A stretch of DNA of 37,947 nucleotides from Stenotrophomonas sp. PS02289 (GCF_029960115.1 NZ_JASCOZ010000027.1:1-37947); one strand, 5' to 3'; shown: positions 16,863-26,218, counted from the first letter of the stretch. The notes: generated from the letters alone by a model not told the origin. Program-made: numbers and translations.

Positions 16863-18065
16863 TTACCGTGGCAGGGCCCAGGTCGTCATGGCAGCCAGCA
16901 ACACAACCAAGATCGGCGGTGTACGCGCGAGGGCCAGTAGCCCGAACGCAACCAGCGCCATCGCGGCATCCCATCGGTCATGGATCGCACTCGTCCACAC
17001 CGGGTTGTACAACGCAGCCAGCAGAATCCCGACCACCCCGGTGTTGACGCCAGCAATCGAAGCTTGCAAAGCCTTTCGGTGGCGCAGGGCCTCCCAGAAC
17101 GGCAGCGCCCCCACGAGCACAAGAAAGGCTGGCAGGAAAATGACTGCCAACAGCACAAGGCCTCCAAGCCAGCCACCCAGCGGCCCCTTGGCCAGGGCTC
17201 CCAAGTACGCCGCGAAAGTGAAGAGAGGGCCTGGCACCGCCTGCGCCGCACCGTACCCAGCGAGCAGATCCGCAGTGGTCACCGTGCCGCTTTGGACAAC
17301 CGCGGTCTGCAGCAACGGCAGTACGACATGGCCGCCGCCAAAGACCAAGGCACCAGCACGGTACGTCCCCTCCAACAGCACAGCCAACGGGGAGCCACTA
17401 GCCACCACCCACACAGGCAGCAGAACAAGCGGCAGCACCAACAGCATCAGCGCTACCGAGCCCGTTCTTCGCGAGACGGGATAGCTGCAAGCGAACTGGC
17501 CCTGGGCAGGCTCGATTTTCAGCGCCCAGCGACCGAGCAGGCCGCTGCAGATGATCACCACCATCTGGCCGAAGACCGAGGGCAGTGCTAGCGTCAATAC
17601 GGCGGCGACAAGCGCCATCCCTGCCCGCAGGCGGTCCGGGCATAGGGTCCGGGCCATTCCCCATACAGCCTGCGCCACCACGGCAACTGCAACGATCTTC
17701 AGGCCATGCAGCCAACCGGATTCGAGGATGCCTTGGTATCGAGCAACGCCAAATCCGAACAGGATCATCAGTACGGCCGATGGCAGGGTAAAACCTGCCC
17801 AGGCGGCCAGCAGGCCAAGCCAGCCGGCGCGAGCCAAGCCCAGCGCCATCCCAACCTGGCTGCTGGCTGGGCCTGGCAGTAACTGGCACAAGGCCACCAG
17901 ATCCGAGTAGCTACGGTCCGTCAGCCACCGGCGGCGCTCGACAAACTCGAGGCGGAAGTAGCTCAGATGGGCGATCGGGCCGCCGAACGAGGTCAGTCCC
18001 AGTCGTAGGAACACCAGGAAGACACGCCACGCACTTTCGCTTTTTGCGGGATGGAGCGTCGGCAT
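16863..18065 (-). CDS. chrA: chromate transporter ChrA (CHR family, long form)
   Basis: 400 residues in two homologous halves. Both carry the CHR signature: FLRLGLTSFGGPIAHLSYFRLEFVERRRWL near the N-terminus and RAGALVFGGGHVVLPLL in the second half, with LCQLLPGPASSQVGMALG and GYGAAQAVPGPLFTFAAYLG pairs. Long-form ChrA expels chromate. GGAG 10 bases upstream of the ATG supports the start. It begins 22 bp after the arsC stop, so it is probably the third gene of an arsH-arsC-chrA transcript under arsenic control. Confidence 0.93.
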   Translation of the reverse strand: MPTLHPAKSESAWRVFLVFLRLGLTSFGGPIAHLSYFRLEFVERRRWLTDRSYSDLVALCQLLPGPASSQVGMALGLARAGWLGLLAAWAGFTLPSAVLMILFGFGVARYQGILESGWLHGLKIVAVAVVAQAVWGMARTLCPDRLRAGMALVAAVLTLALPSVFGQMVVIICSGLLGRWALKIEPAQGQFACSYPVSRRTGSVALMLLVLPLVLLPVWVVASGSPLAVLLEGTYRAGALVFGGGHVVLPLLQTAVVQSGTVTTADLLAGYGAAQAVPGPLFTFAAYLGALAKGPLGGWLGGLVLLAVIFLPAFLVLVGALPFWEALRHRKALQASIAGVNTGVVGILLAALYNPVWTSAIHDRWDAAMALVAFGLLALARTPPILVVLLAAMTTWALPR

Positions 18066-18087
18066 GGGGCAGGATCTCCGGTTGTTC

Positions 18088-18537
18088 TCAAAGGCGGCCA
18101 GCCCGGCCCAGCACCCAGACTAGGTCGCCGGGCTTCCCCTGTGCTCGGCCACCAACTCTCCATCTTCCTTCCGGAATGGTCCGGGAAGCTTCGGCAGGAT
18201 CCAGCACCAGTTCGGAAGGGCGGCACAGGCGCGTGCCATTATCGGTTTGCACGAAAGGACGATTGATGAGTATTGGGTGCGCCAGCATGGCATCAAGCAG
18301 CGCGTCGTCGCTCAGTGCCGCATCGCCCAGTGCCAGCTCGTCATAAGGAGTGCCCTTCTGCCGGAGGGCGTCGCGCACGCTCAAGCCCGCGGCCCTGATG
18401 AGGTCGACCAGGCGCGCGCGGCTGGGCGGGTGGGCCAGGTAGTCGATCACTTCCGGCTCGATCCCGGCGAAGCGGATCATCGCCAGGGTGTTGCGCGAGG
18501 TGCCGCACTTGGGGTTGTGGTAGATGACCGCGTTCAC
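18088..18537 (-). CDS. arsC: glutaredoxin-dependent arsenate reductase ArsC
   Basis: 149 residues starting at GTG 18537, which overlaps the arsH stop (GTGA) and is preceded by GAGGAGGAAA. The motif [16 protein letters not shown] places the catalytic Cys11 as in E. coli plasmid R773 ArsC. Later landmarks [21 protein letters not shown] contain the conserved arginines that hold arsenate. It reduces arsenate to arsenite using glutathione/glutaredoxin. Length slightly exceeds the usual 141 because of a C-terminal extension. Confidence 0.92.
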   Translation of the reverse strand: MNAVIYHNPKCGTSRNTLAMIRFAGIEPEVIDYLAHPPSRARLVDLIRAAGLSVRDALRQKGTPYDELALGDAALSDDALLDAMLAHPILINRPFVQTDNGTRLCRPSELVLDPAEASRTIPEGRWRVGGRAQGKPGDLVWVLGRAGRL

Positions 18538-19274
18538 GCACTTTCCTCCTCGTTCAGAACAGTTTCCACCACCCCTGCAGCGGCCGCGAGCGCCGCCGCC
18601 TCGATGGCCCCCTTGCGCTCGCTGTAACGGTCCACCAGGTAGTCGGTGCGCCCACGTACCAGCAGGGTGAACTTGACCAGTTCCTCCATGACGTCCACCA
18701 CGCGATCGTAGTACGCCGAGGGTTTCATTCGACCTTCGTCGTCGAACTCCTGCCAGGCCTTGGCGACCGAGGACTGGTTGGGGATCGTCACCATCCGCAT
18801 CCACCGGCCGAGCACACGCAGCGCGTTGACGACGTTGAACGACTGCGAACCGCCGCAGACCTGCATCACGGCCAGCGTGCGGCCTTGGGTGGGGCGCACG
18901 CTGCCCTCTTCCAGTGGCAGCCAGTCGATCTGGTTCTTGAATACCGCGGTAAGGGTGCCATGGCGTTCCGGGCTGACCCACACGTGTCCCTCCGACCACA
19001 GCGAGGCCTGGCGCAGCTCCTGCACCTTTGGGTGGGTGGCTGGCACCGAGTCAAGCATCGGCAGCTCATGTGGATCGAACAGGCGGGTTTCCGCCCCGAG
19101 CTGTTCCAGCAGCCGCTGCGCCTCCAGCGCCAGCTTGCGACTGAACGACTGAGGTCGCAGCGACCCGTACAGGATCAGGATGCGCGGGCGGTGCGGCTGC
19201 GCGGCCGGGTCGTTGAGCTTGGTGGCCGTCGGGATGTCCAAGGCACCTGGGACCAAGTTGGGGATCTGCTGCAC
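18534..19274 (-). CDS. arsH: ArsH NADPH-dependent FMN reductase / organoarsenical oxidase
   Basis: 246 residues from GTG 19274 (AGGA upstream). A flavodoxin-like fold is shown by [13 protein letters not shown] (FMN phosphate loop), [23 protein letters not shown] and [15 protein letters not shown], all highly typical of ArsH. ArsH oxidises trivalent methyl- or aromatic arsenicals to less toxic pentavalent forms. It is divergent from arsR with only 39 bp between the starts, so the two promoters and the operator overlap. Confidence 0.93.
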   Translation of the reverse strand: MQQIPNLVPGALDIPTATKLNDPAAQPHRPRILILYGSLRPQSFSRKLALEAQRLLEQLGAETRLFDPHELPMLDSVPATHPKVQELRQASLWSEGHVWVSPERHGTLTAVFKNQIDWLPLEEGSVRPTQGRTLAVMQVCGGSQSFNVVNALRVLGRWMRMVTIPNQSSVAKAWQEFDDEGRMKPSAYYDRVVDVMEELVKFTLLVRGRTDYLVDRYSERKGAIEAAALAAAAGVVETVLNEEESA

Positions 19275-19293
19275 GGGGTTGTCCTACGGAATC

Positions 19294-19313
19294 GATTCTA
19301 TTATTCTAGAATC
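19294..19313. promoter_or_regulatory. putative ArsR operator in the arsH/arsR divergent promoter
   Basis: GATTCT-N8-AGAATC inverted repeat ending at the base before the arsR ATG. It contains the perfect palindrome ATTCTAGAAT (19303-19312). The 11-mer ATTATTCTAGA (19300-19310) recurs in inverted orientation at 22855-22865, upstream of the outlying arsC. In a 39-bp divergent gap, one site could control both directions. Confidence 0.6.
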
Positions 19314-19628
19314 ATGGAACATAACGCTGCAACCCACGCTCTTGCTGCCTTGGGCCACGCCACCCGCCTGTCGATCTTCCGCCTGCTTGTACAGGCCGGC
19401 AGCGGCGGCAAGCTGGCCGGTGACATTGCCCAGACGCTCTGCTTGCCTGGTGCCACGCTCTCCTTCCACCTGAAGGAACTGTTGGCTGCGGGCCTGATCA
19501 GCGCCGAGCAACATGGTCGGACGATCTGCTACCGGGCCGAGTTCGAGGCGATGACCGCATTGGTGGCCTATCTCACGGAGAACTGTTGTGCCGACGAACA
19601 GGCCTGCGAACGACCCGTTGGCTGCTGA
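19314..19628 (+). CDS. arsR: ArsR arsenite-responsive repressor
   Basis: 104 residues, an ArsR/SmtB winged helix (recognition helix about GATLSFHLKELLAAGL, 46-61). It lacks the classical ELCVCDL site but has Cys91, Cys92 and Cys98 at the C-terminus (NCCADEQAC). The 95/96/102 trio of Acidithiobacillus ferrooxidans ArsR has the same spacing, and there it binds As(III). A further Cys104 is terminal. It starts directly after the operator palindrome, so translation may begin from a very short leader. Confidence 0.92.
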   Translation: MEHNAATHALAALGHATRLSIFRLLVQAGSGGKLAGDIAQTLCLPGATLSFHLKELLAAGLISAEQHGRTICYRAEFEAMTALVAYLTENCCADEQACERPVGC

Positions 19629-19653
19629 CCAACCCACCTTAGAGATCGCTCAG

Positions 19654-20145
19654 ATGACCCGTCGCGTCCTGTTCTTGTGTACCGGTAATTCCGCTCGCAG
19701 CGTGTTGGCCGAATCGACCCTGAAAAAGTGGGGCCAAGGCCGCTACGAGTCCTTCAGCGCCGGCAGCCAGCCGGCCGGCCGCGTCAACCCGTTTGCCATT
19801 GCTCAGTTGCAGCGCGAGGGTTTCCCGGTGGACGGCCTTCGCAGCAAGTCGTGGGACGAGTTCGCCGAAGCGGATGCCGCGCCGATGGATCTGATCGTCA
19901 CCGTCTGCGACAGCGCGGCGGCCGAGGCATGCCCGGTAGTGTTCGGCGACTTTGTACGGGTGCACTGGGGCCTGTTCGATCCGGCCGGCGTTGAAGGCTC
20001 GGACGGACAGAAAGCCGAAGCGTTCGATCGCGCGCACCAGATCATCAAGGCGCGCCTGAAGGCGTTTCTGGAGATCTCAGACAGCGTCTGGGATGACAGC
20101 GAGGCCCTCAAGGCCCGGCTCGACCCGATCGCACAGATCAACTGA
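19654..20145 (+). CDS. arsC: low-molecular-weight-phosphatase-type arsenate reductase ArsC
   Basis: 163 residues from ATG 19654 (AGAG upstream). The P-loop C9-TGNSA-R15 followed by S is the LMW tyrosine phosphatase signature, and [12 protein letters not shown] supplies the general-acid aspartate. LMW-type ArsC uses thioredoxin or mycothiol/glutaredoxin coupling and is unrelated to the glutaredoxin-type ArsC at 18088. It sits between arsR and acr3 in the plus-strand operon. Confidence 0.9.
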   Translation: MTRRVLFLCTGNSARSVLAESTLKKWGQGRYESFSAGSQPAGRVNPFAIAQLQREGFPVDGLRSKSWDEFAEADAAPMDLIVTVCDSAAAEACPVVFGDFVRVHWGLFDPAGVEGSDGQKAEAFDRAHQIIKARLKAFLEISDSVWDDSEALKARLDPIAQIN

Positions 20146-20165
20146 CCGTCTTTCCGGAAATCCCC

Positions 20166-21224
20166 ATGACCACTGATACCTCCCGCCTGTCCTTCCTGGA
20201 CCGGTATCTCACGCTCTGGATCTTCGCCGCCATGGCGCTCGGCGTCGGCATGGGGGCGTTGTTCGAAGGTGTACCCAGCGCGTTGAACAGCCTCTCCATA
20301 GGGTCGACCAACATCCCGATCGCGATTGGTCTGATCCTGATGATGTATCCGCCGCTGGCCAAGGTGAAGTACGAGGAACTGCCGCGGGTCTTCGCCGACA
20401 AACGGGTACTGATGCTCTCGCTGCTGCAGAACTGGATCGTCGGTCCGTTCCTGATGTTCGGCCTGGCCGTGCTGTTCCTGCGCGATTATCCCGAGTACAT
20501 GACCGGCCTGGTCCTGATCGGGCTGGCACGGTGCATCGCCATGGTGCTGGTCTGGAATCAGCTTGCCCGCGGTGACGGCCAGTACGTCGCCGGGCTGGTG
20601 GCATTCAACTCGATCTTCCAGATTGCGCTGTTCAGCGTCTATGCGTGGTTCTTCCTGTCCTGGTTGCCGCCGGTGTTCGGTCTGCAGGGCAGCGTCATCG
20701 ATGTCAGTTTCTGGACCATCGCCGAGGCTGTTCTGATCTACCTTGGTATCCCGTTCCTGGCGGGCTTCCTCACCCGCCGATGGTTGAAGGCGCGCAAGGG
20801 CGTGCAATGGTATGAAGAGACGTTCCTGCCCGCCATCAGCCCGGTAACCCTCGCCGCACTGCTGTTTACCATCGTGGCGATGTTCAGCCTGAAGGGAGGC
20901 GATGTGCTGAGGATTCCGATGGACGCGGTACGCATCGCGATCCCGCTGACGTTGTACTTCATCATCCAGTTCGTCATCAGTTTCTTCATGGGCAAGCTGA
21001 TCGCCAAAGACTACCCCCGCACCACCGCGATCGCGTTCACCGCAGCAGGCAACAACTTCGAACTGGCCATCGCCGTGGCGATCGCGGCGTTCGGGCTGGC
21101 TTCCCCGGTAGCCTTCGCGGCTGTTATCGGCCCGCTGGTGGAAGTGCCCGTGCTGATTCTGCTGGTCCACGTCGCCCTGCGCCTGGGCAAAAGCTACTTT
21201 CCTGCCGATGCACGGAGCCGCTGA
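20166..21224 (+). CDS. acr3: Acr3 arsenite efflux permease
   Basis: 352 residues with ten predicted membrane helices. [15 protein letters not shown] and [16 protein letters not shown] with Cys123 match ACR3, where this cysteine in TM4 is essential for arsenite transport. [41 protein letters not shown] is the conserved C-terminal block with the essential glutamate. It exports As(OH)3 by proton exchange. It starts 20 bp after the arsC stop. Confidence 0.96.
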   Translation: MTTDTSRLSFLDRYLTLWIFAAMALGVGMGALFEGVPSALNSLSIGSTNIPIAIGLILMMYPPLAKVKYEELPRVFADKRVLMLSLLQNWIVGPFLMFGLAVLFLRDYPEYMTGLVLIGLARCIAMVLVWNQLARGDGQYVAGLVAFNSIFQIALFSVYAWFFLSWLPPVFGLQGSVIDVSFWTIAEAVLIYLGIPFLAGFLTRRWLKARKGVQWYEETFLPAISPVTLAALLFTIVAMFSLKGGDVLRIPMDAVRIAIPLTLYFIIQFVISFFMGKLIAKDYPRTTAIAFTAAGNNFELAIAVAIAAFGLASPVAFAAVIGPLVEVPVLILLVHVALRLGKSYFPADARSR

Positions 21225-21257
21225 ATCGCCTAGGTGCTGCAGCATGAGGAAGTCCCG

Positions 21258-22343
21258 ATGGACAGCGTCGATGTCGTGGTGATCGGAGGTGGCCAGGCGG
21301 GTCTTTCGGCTGGCTACTTCCTGCGTCGCAGCGGGCTGTCCTATGTGATTCTTGATGCCGAAACGTCACCTGGCGGGGCGTGGCAGCATGCGTGGAAATC
21401 CCTGCATCTGTTCTCGCCGGCGGGCTGGAGCTCGATTCCCGGTTGGCCGATGCCTGCTACCCGGGAACCGTGCCCGTCGCAGGCGGAAGTGCTCGACTAC
21501 CTCGCGCGCTACGAGCATAAGTATGCGCTGCCCGTCATCCGTCCCGTGCAGGTGAAACGCATCAGCCGCTCGGGGAGCCGGCTGCGGGTGGAAGCAGATG
21601 ACGGCCGGCAGTGGCAGACACGTGCAGTGATCAGCGCCACGGGTACGTGGCGGCATCCCTGCACGCCCGGATATGAAGGTCTGGACGCTTTCGGCGGCGT
21701 GCAGCTGCACTCGGCCCACTACAGCCATCCCGAACCCTTCGCCGGAATGCGCGTGGCCATCATCGGCAGCGGCAACTCAGGCGCACAGATTCTGGCCGAG
21801 GTCTCCAAGGTGGCCAAGACCACGTGGATCACCCAGCGGGCGCCAGCCTTCCTGGCCGACGATGTCGACGGGCGCGTTCTGTTCGCACGCGCAACCGAGA
21901 AGTGGAGGGCTCAGCAGGAAGGACGTGAGCCGGATATTCAGCGGGATGGTTTTGGCGACATCGTGATGGTGCCGCCGGTGGTGGACGCACGGCGCCGCGG
22001 TGTACTGGTCTCCATGCCGCCACCCGTCCGTTTCACCGCCACCGGCATGCAGTGGGCAGATGGCAGCGAACGCAACTTCGACGCGGTGATCTGGTGCACC
22101 GGCTTCCGGCCGGTATTGTCGCACCTGGAAGGACTGGGCATTGTCAACGCTCGTGGTCGGATCGACGTGGATGACACCCAGGTTCGGTCGGTCGCAGCGC
22201 CATCGGTTTGGCTGCTCGGCTATGGCGACTGGAATGGCGCAGCATCGGCCACGCTGATCGGGGTGACCCGATACGCGCGCGAGGCAGTAAGGCAGATCAG
22301 CGACTACATCGGGGAGGCTTCTCCGGTGTTATCTGGCGCGTGA
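21258..22343 (+). CDS. arsO: ArsO-type flavin-dependent monooxygenase
   Basis: 361 residues from ATG 21258 (GAGGAAG upstream; an in-frame GTG at 21234 is less likely). Two Rossmann dinucleotide motifs are seen: VVIGGGQAGLSAGYFLRRSG for FAD at residues 5-24 and VAIIGSGNSGAQIL for NAD(P)H. The FMO-like fold and position after acr3 match ArsO, a putative monooxygenase repeatedly found in ars operons but biochemically poorly defined. Its last 40 bases overlap the end of the convergent arsC. Confidence 0.82.
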   Translation: MDSVDVVVIGGGQAGLSAGYFLRRSGLSYVILDAETSPGGAWQHAWKSLHLFSPAGWSSIPGWPMPATREPCPSQAEVLDYLARYEHKYALPVIRPVQVKRISRSGSRLRVEADDGRQWQTRAVISATGTWRHPCTPGYEGLDAFGGVQLHSAHYSHPEPFAGMRVAIIGSGNSGAQILAEVSKVAKTTWITQRAPAFLADDVDGRVLFARATEKWRAQQEGREPDIQRDGFGDIVMVPPVVDARRRGVLVSMPPPVRFTATGMQWADGSERNFDAVIWCTGFRPVLSHLEGLGIVNARGRIDVDDTQVRSVAAPSVWLLGYGDWNGAASATLIGVTRYAREAVRQISDYIGEASPVLSGA

Positions 22344-22837
22344 GCCTCGGCGCCATTGCCCAGCGCCCGCACCTGCGATTGCAGGGCCATGCGGTCCAGC
22401 GCTTCAGGCTTAAGCGCCAACAGCAATCCGAGACGGTGCTGGAGCTGGTGAAGCGTGCTCAGGAACGCCTTATGGACCTGATCAGCACTGCCCTGCACTG
22501 CGGCCGGGTCGGGGATGCCCCAGTGGGCGGTAGCCGGGTGGCCCGGCCACACGGGACACGCTTCACCCGCGGCACGATCGCACACCGTTACGATGAGATC
22601 CATCTGCGGTGCTTCCGGACCTGCGAATGCATCCCACGGCTTGCTCGACAGTCCGGCAACGTCGAAGCCAATCTCCGAGAGCACCTGCAGGGCCACCGGA
22701 TGAACTACGCCCTTGGGATGACTGCCCGCACTGTAAGCGCGGATACGTTCGCGCCCTAAATGGCTGGCCAGTGCTTCGGCAAGAATGCTGCGCGCCGAGT
22801 TGCCTGTGCAAAGGAACAGAACATTCAGGGGACGCAT
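22304..22837 (-). CDS. arsC: second low-molecular-weight-phosphatase-type arsenate reductase
   Basis: 177 residues. The P-loop C10-TGNSA-R16-S and HWGIPDPAAVQG match LMW ArsC. It is a diverged paralogue of the enzyme at 19654, sharing the N-terminal [13 protein letters not shown] and the CPV...HWG-DPA-V landmarks. It faces arsO and overlaps it by 40 bp. Its own promoter region holds TTGACA (minus strand, 22886-22891) and the ATTATTCTAGA motif, so it is probably induced with the main ars genes. Confidence 0.88.
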   Translation of the reverse strand: MRPLNVLFLCTGNSARSILAEALASHLGRERIRAYSAGSHPKGVVHPVALQVLSEIGFDVAGLSSKPWDAFAGPEAPQMDLIVTVCDRAAGEACPVWPGHPATAHWGIPDPAAVQGSADQVHKAFLSTLHQLQHRLGLLLALKPEALDRMALQSQVRALGNGAEAHAPDNTGEASPM

Positions 22838-22854
22838 GTCATCGCAACCATTTA

Positions 22855-22891
22855 TCTAGAATAATCGAAGTATTGCCTTGCCATATGTCAA
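22855..22891 (-). promoter_or_regulatory. putative ArsR-controlled promoter of the outlying arsC
   Basis: On the minus strand a consensus TTGACA (22886-22891) is followed about 20 bp later by ATTATTCTAGA (22855-22865), identical to 11 bases of the arsR/arsH operator. The motif lies where the -10 region would be, as for a repressor site. The -10 itself is not clear. Confidence 0.5.
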
Positions 22892-22910
22892 CTCGATGAC
22901 TGCCGAAAAG

Positions 22911-22938
22911 GAAGCGGGCACCCCTCGGTGCCCGCTTC
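22911..22938 (-). terminator. intrinsic terminator of the SulP gene
   Basis: Perfect 12-bp stem GAAGCGGGCACC / GGTGCCCGCTTC with a 4-nt loop, 11 bp beyond the sulP stop. On the minus strand it is followed by CTTTTC. Confidence 0.8.
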
Positions 22939-22948
22939 GCTCATCTGT

Positions 22949-24427
22949 TCAATGACCCGACGACCGTGTGGCGCCTGGCGTACGATGCTTTCCCAAGCGG
23001 TCTACCAAGGTCTCACTTGCATCGTTGAGACCGAACACCTCAACGGTCGCGCCGTGCTCGCGCAGCTTCATCACTACCCGGTCGAGCGCATCAACGGCGG
23101 TCACGTCCCAGAAGTGGGCGTCCTTCAGATCGATGATGACCTCCTTGGGGACATCCAGATAGTTGAAGCTACTCACGAACTGTCCAGAAGACGCAAAGAA
23201 CACCTGCCCCTTCACAACGTAGACGCGCGAGTCGGTCTCGACCTGGGTGTCGTCGATGATCAGCATCTTGCCGACCTTGCGGGTGAAGAACACCGCCGAC
23301 AGGATCACGCCTGTCAACACGCCTTTGGCGAGGTCGTGGGTAGCCACGGTCACGATGACCGTGCCAATCATCACGACCGAAGAGCTCTTGGGATGAATGG
23401 CCAGCTCGCGCAGCGAGCGCCAGCTGAAGGTGCCGATGCTGACCATGATCATCACTGCGACCAGTGCGGCCATTGGAATCTGACTCACCAGGTTTGACCC
23501 ATAAACAACCAGAAGGAGCAAAACCACGCCGGCCACAAGGCACGAGAGACGGCCCCGGCCACCGGAAGTGATGTTGATCACCGACTGGCCGATCATTGCA
23601 CAGCCTGCCATGCCCCCAAAGAAGCCCGTTACGGTGTTAGCCAAGCCTTGGCCCGCACATTCGCGATTCTTCTGGCTCGGGGTATCGGTCATGTCTTCGA
23701 CGATCTGCGCGGTCATCAGCGATTCCAACAAGCCAACGACCGCCAAAGTCGCCGAAACCGGCAGCAGGATCTGGAGTGTTTCCCAGGTGAATGGCACATC
23801 CGGAATCAGGAACGACGGCAGGCTGTCAGGCAGCGCCCCCATGTCGCCTACGGTGCGTACCTGGAAGCCGAAATACATGGAAGCGGCCGTGAGAACCACG
23901 ATCGCCACCAATGCCGAAGGAACGGCTTTGGTCAGCAGCGGCAGCAGGTAGATAATTGCCAGACCCACAGCACAGATCGCATACACCATCCACGGCATGC
24001 CGATGAGCTCGGGAAGCTGCGCCATGAAAATGAGAATCGCCAGTGCATTCACAAATCCGGTCACCACCGAGCGCGACACAAAGCGCATCAGCGAGCCCAA
24101 CCGCAGGGCGCCGGCCAGCATCTGCAGGACGCCGGCCAGGATGGTGGCGGCAAACAGATACTGAATGCCGTGCTCGCGCACCAGCGTGACCATCACCAAC
24201 GCCATGGCGCCGGTCGCAGCCGAGATCATGCCAGGGCGGCCACCGGCGATGGCGGTGATGACGGCGATGCAGAACGAGGCATACAAACCTACCCTTGGGT
24301 CGACGCCGGCGATGATGGAAAACGCGATTGCCTCAGGAATCAGGGCTAGCGCAACGACAATGCCCGACAGCAGGTCACCACGGATGTTACCGAGCCATTG
24401 CTGGCGCAGGGGATAAATTGCAGACAT
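22949..24427 (-). CDS. SulP-family inorganic anion transporter with STAS domain
   Basis: 492 residues from ATG 24427 (GGAG 10 bases upstream; an in-frame start at 24514 adds a non-family extension). It has about 12 membrane segments, the SulP signature region [28 protein letters not shown] near the start and [25 protein letters not shown] mid-protein. A C-terminal STAS domain (about 385-480, [26 protein letters not shown]) follows. SulP proteins carry sulfate, bicarbonate, molybdate or similar anions. Being next to ars genes hints at an oxyanion role, but the substrate is unknown. Confidence 0.9.
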   Translation of the reverse strand: MSAIYPLRQQWLGNIRGDLLSGIVVALALIPEAIAFSIIAGVDPRVGLYASFCIAVITAIAGGRPGMISAATGAMALVMVTLVREHGIQYLFAATILAGVLQMLAGALRLGSLMRFVSRSVVTGFVNALAILIFMAQLPELIGMPWMVYAICAVGLAIIYLLPLLTKAVPSALVAIVVLTAASMYFGFQVRTVGDMGALPDSLPSFLIPDVPFTWETLQILLPVSATLAVVGLLESLMTAQIVEDMTDTPSQKNRECAGQGLANTVTGFFGGMAGCAMIGQSVINITSGGRGRLSCLVAGVVLLLLVVYGSNLVSQIPMAALVAVMIMVSIGTFSWRSLRELAIHPKSSSVVMIGTVIVTVATHDLAKGVLTGVILSAVFFTRKVGKMLIIDDTQVETDSRVYVVKGQVFFASSGQFVSSFNYLDVPKEVIIDLKDAHFWDVTAVDALDRVVMKLREHGATVEVFGLNDASETLVDRLGKHRTPGATRSSGH

Positions 24428-24844
24428 AGAAAATGATCTCCGCGCACAGCCGTGCGCGCCAAACGAAAGAAACAGGCACCCTTCCAGACCTATGTGTCTG
24501 GGTCGCTTCTTCAATCAAGCGTCAGGGTGGAGTCATCGCTAGCCGATCCGTTGGGTACTTGACGGTATATTGTAGACTTGCATAGCGCCTGAGGGGAAAT
24601 CCGGCCGGCATCGCGGTCGCGTCGGTGCATTCTCAAGGGTAGCTTCCCAGATCCCAAGATCATTTCGCAGGCGAAGTCGACAAGCTGGTAGGCAGTTGAT
24701 CAGATTGAATTGAGCTCTGACCGAATCGCCAAAGAAGAGGTGGACATTCGCCGCGGGGCCTATGTCCGCTATCGGCCAAAAGCGGTCAGTTGGACGGGTT
24801 GAACTGGGGCCGAAAGATTCTGCTCTCAGCCCCAGAAATGGCGA
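24428..24844. other. 417-bp intergenic region upstream of sulP
   Basis: No gene-sized ORF with a ribosome site. It should contain the sulP promoter. TTGACGGTATATTG at 24559-24572 is AT-rich and promoter-like, but it points away from sulP. The region also carries copy 3 of the intergenic palindrome at 24764-24787. Confidence 0.45.
24764..24787. repeat. 24-bp imperfect palindromic intergenic repeat, copy 3
   Basis: Starts GTCCGCTATCGGCCAAAAGC. It is the best hairpin of the three copies (CCGCT paired with AGCGG about GGCC). Related to 4853-4876 and 16796-16819. Confidence 0.5.
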
Positions 24845-25834
24845 TTAGACTGTCACCACGATCTTTCCAATCTGCTGATTGGCCTCAAGGAAACGATGGG
24901 CTTCCTGGATGTCACTCAGAGGGAAGGTCTTGGCGATTATCGGGCTCAGTGCTCCAGACTCCAGCCCCTGCAGAATAAACGCCTTGGCACGTTCAAGGAC
25001 TTCTGGGTCGGCCACAATTTCTGCATAGAGATAGCCCTTGAGGGTTAGGCTTTTGCCCAGCACGGTAAACAGCGGGAATGGCGTCGGTTCCGAGCTGAGT
25101 GCACCGTATACCAGCAGAATGCCACCTCGGGCCATGCTCTGCGTGAGGGGCTCGAAGGACCGCCCGCCAACCGGGTCGAACACAACGCGGGCGCCTTGTC
25201 CGGCCGTTATCTCCATCACGCGCTCGACGATATCCTCTTCGTCACTCACGATCACATACGCGGCACCAGCATCCAGAAGGGCCTGTTTCTTCGCACGGGT
25301 TCGCGTGATTGCAATTGGTGTGGCGCCGACCATGCGTGCTATCTGGAAGGCAGCCAGACCGACACTGCTTGATGCCGCGGTGACAAGGACAAAGTCGTGT
25401 TGCCCGAGTTTGGCCTGCTCGATGAGTGCACCCCAGGCGGTGACGTACTGCATCCAGGACGCAGCAGCCTCTTCAAAGGACAACCTCTCGGGGCTCTTCA
25501 CCACCAGATGAGCAGGTACATTGGCCAGCTCTCCGTAGGTGCCCCAACGGGCGATGTCCAGAGGCGGGATGAGAGCGACTGCATCACCCACCTTGATCCC
25601 GGTTACTGCGCTACCCACTGCAACCACGATGCCTGCGGCCTCGTAGCCCAGGCGGCTAGGGAACTCGGCTTCCTGTAGGTATGCGTGATTGCGAAACATC
25701 ACCTCGGCTCGGTTCAAGCCAATCGCTTTGACGCCAATCTGCACCTCGTTTGCCGCCGGTGCCGATACGTCCAAATTTTCCAGCTTCAGAACACTGGCGT
25801 CACCGTATTCATGGATTCTGACAATGCGTGCCAT
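24845..25834 (-). CDS. medium-chain dehydrogenase/reductase, quinone-oxidoreductase-like
   Basis: 329 residues with GAGG before the ATG. MDR fold: N-terminal GroES-like domain (GYEAAGIVVAVGSAVTGIKVGDAV), then a Rossmann domain with VLVTAASSSVGLAAFQIARMVGATPIAITRTRAKK, typical of NADPH binding. The catalytic and structural zinc cysteines of alcohol dehydrogenases are absent, so it is more like NADPH:quinone or enone reductases than a zinc enzyme. A broken LysR gene lies divergently 140 bp upstream and was probably its regulator. Confidence 0.85.
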   Translation of the reverse strand: MARIVRIHEYGDASVLKLENLDVSAPAANEVQIGVKAIGLNRAEVMFRNHAYLQEAEFPSRLGYEAAGIVVAVGSAVTGIKVGDAVALIPPLDIARWGTYGELANVPAHLVVKSPERLSFEEAAASWMQYVTAWGALIEQAKLGQHDFVLVTAASSSVGLAAFQIARMVGATPIAITRTRAKKQALLDAGAAYVIVSDEEDIVERVMEITAGQGARVVFDPVGGRSFEPLTQSMARGGILLVYGALSSEPTPFPLFTVLGKSLTLKGYLYAEIVADPEVLERAKAFILQGLESGALSPIIAKTFPLSDIQEAHRFLEANQQIGKIVVTV

Positions 25835-25974
25835 TGCGGATACCTCGTTTTTGAATGGGCTTCGAAGTGCGCAGGAAAGGTCTGCGGCTAATCGAAGAGT
25901 GAATAAAATGTAATCATTGGTTGGTAGCGGATAAAGGCCTACTATGACGTAATATTTGAAACAGAGAGTTTTTA

Positions 25975-26218
25975 ATGGATCGCCCGACCCAGATGGCTAC
26001 GTTCGTCAGAGCTGGGATCATTCAGCCCTGCTGCGGATGACCTCAACCTATCCCCTCAGTTGGTGGGAAAGCAGGTAAAAATGCTCGAACAACACCTGGG
26101 GGTTTCCTTGCTGCATCGGACTACGCGCAGGCAAAGCCTCACCGGGAACACAATGGCGGCTATTGGCCGACACCCATCTGATGCAACAAACTCAAACCGG
26201 CCAAACGCGGTTATCTGG
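25975..26218 (+). pseudogene. LysR-family regulator remnant, frameshifted and truncated
   Basis: From ATG 25975 the frame reads MDRPTQMATFVRAGI and stops at 26038-26040. Skipping one base near 26016-26017 restores the family sequence: SFSPAADDLNLSPQLVGKQVKML, then EQHLGVSLLHRTTRRQSLTG, the LysR winged-helix. The shifted frame runs to about 26218, but homology fades after about 26160, leaving no effector domain. It is divergent from the MDR gene, the usual LysR arrangement. Confidence 0.82.

Noticed and set aside
19803..21245. 480-codon minus-strand open frame across arsC and acr3
   Set aside because: Antisense shadow rich in His/Gln/Arg; the plus-strand proteins are unmistakable family members.
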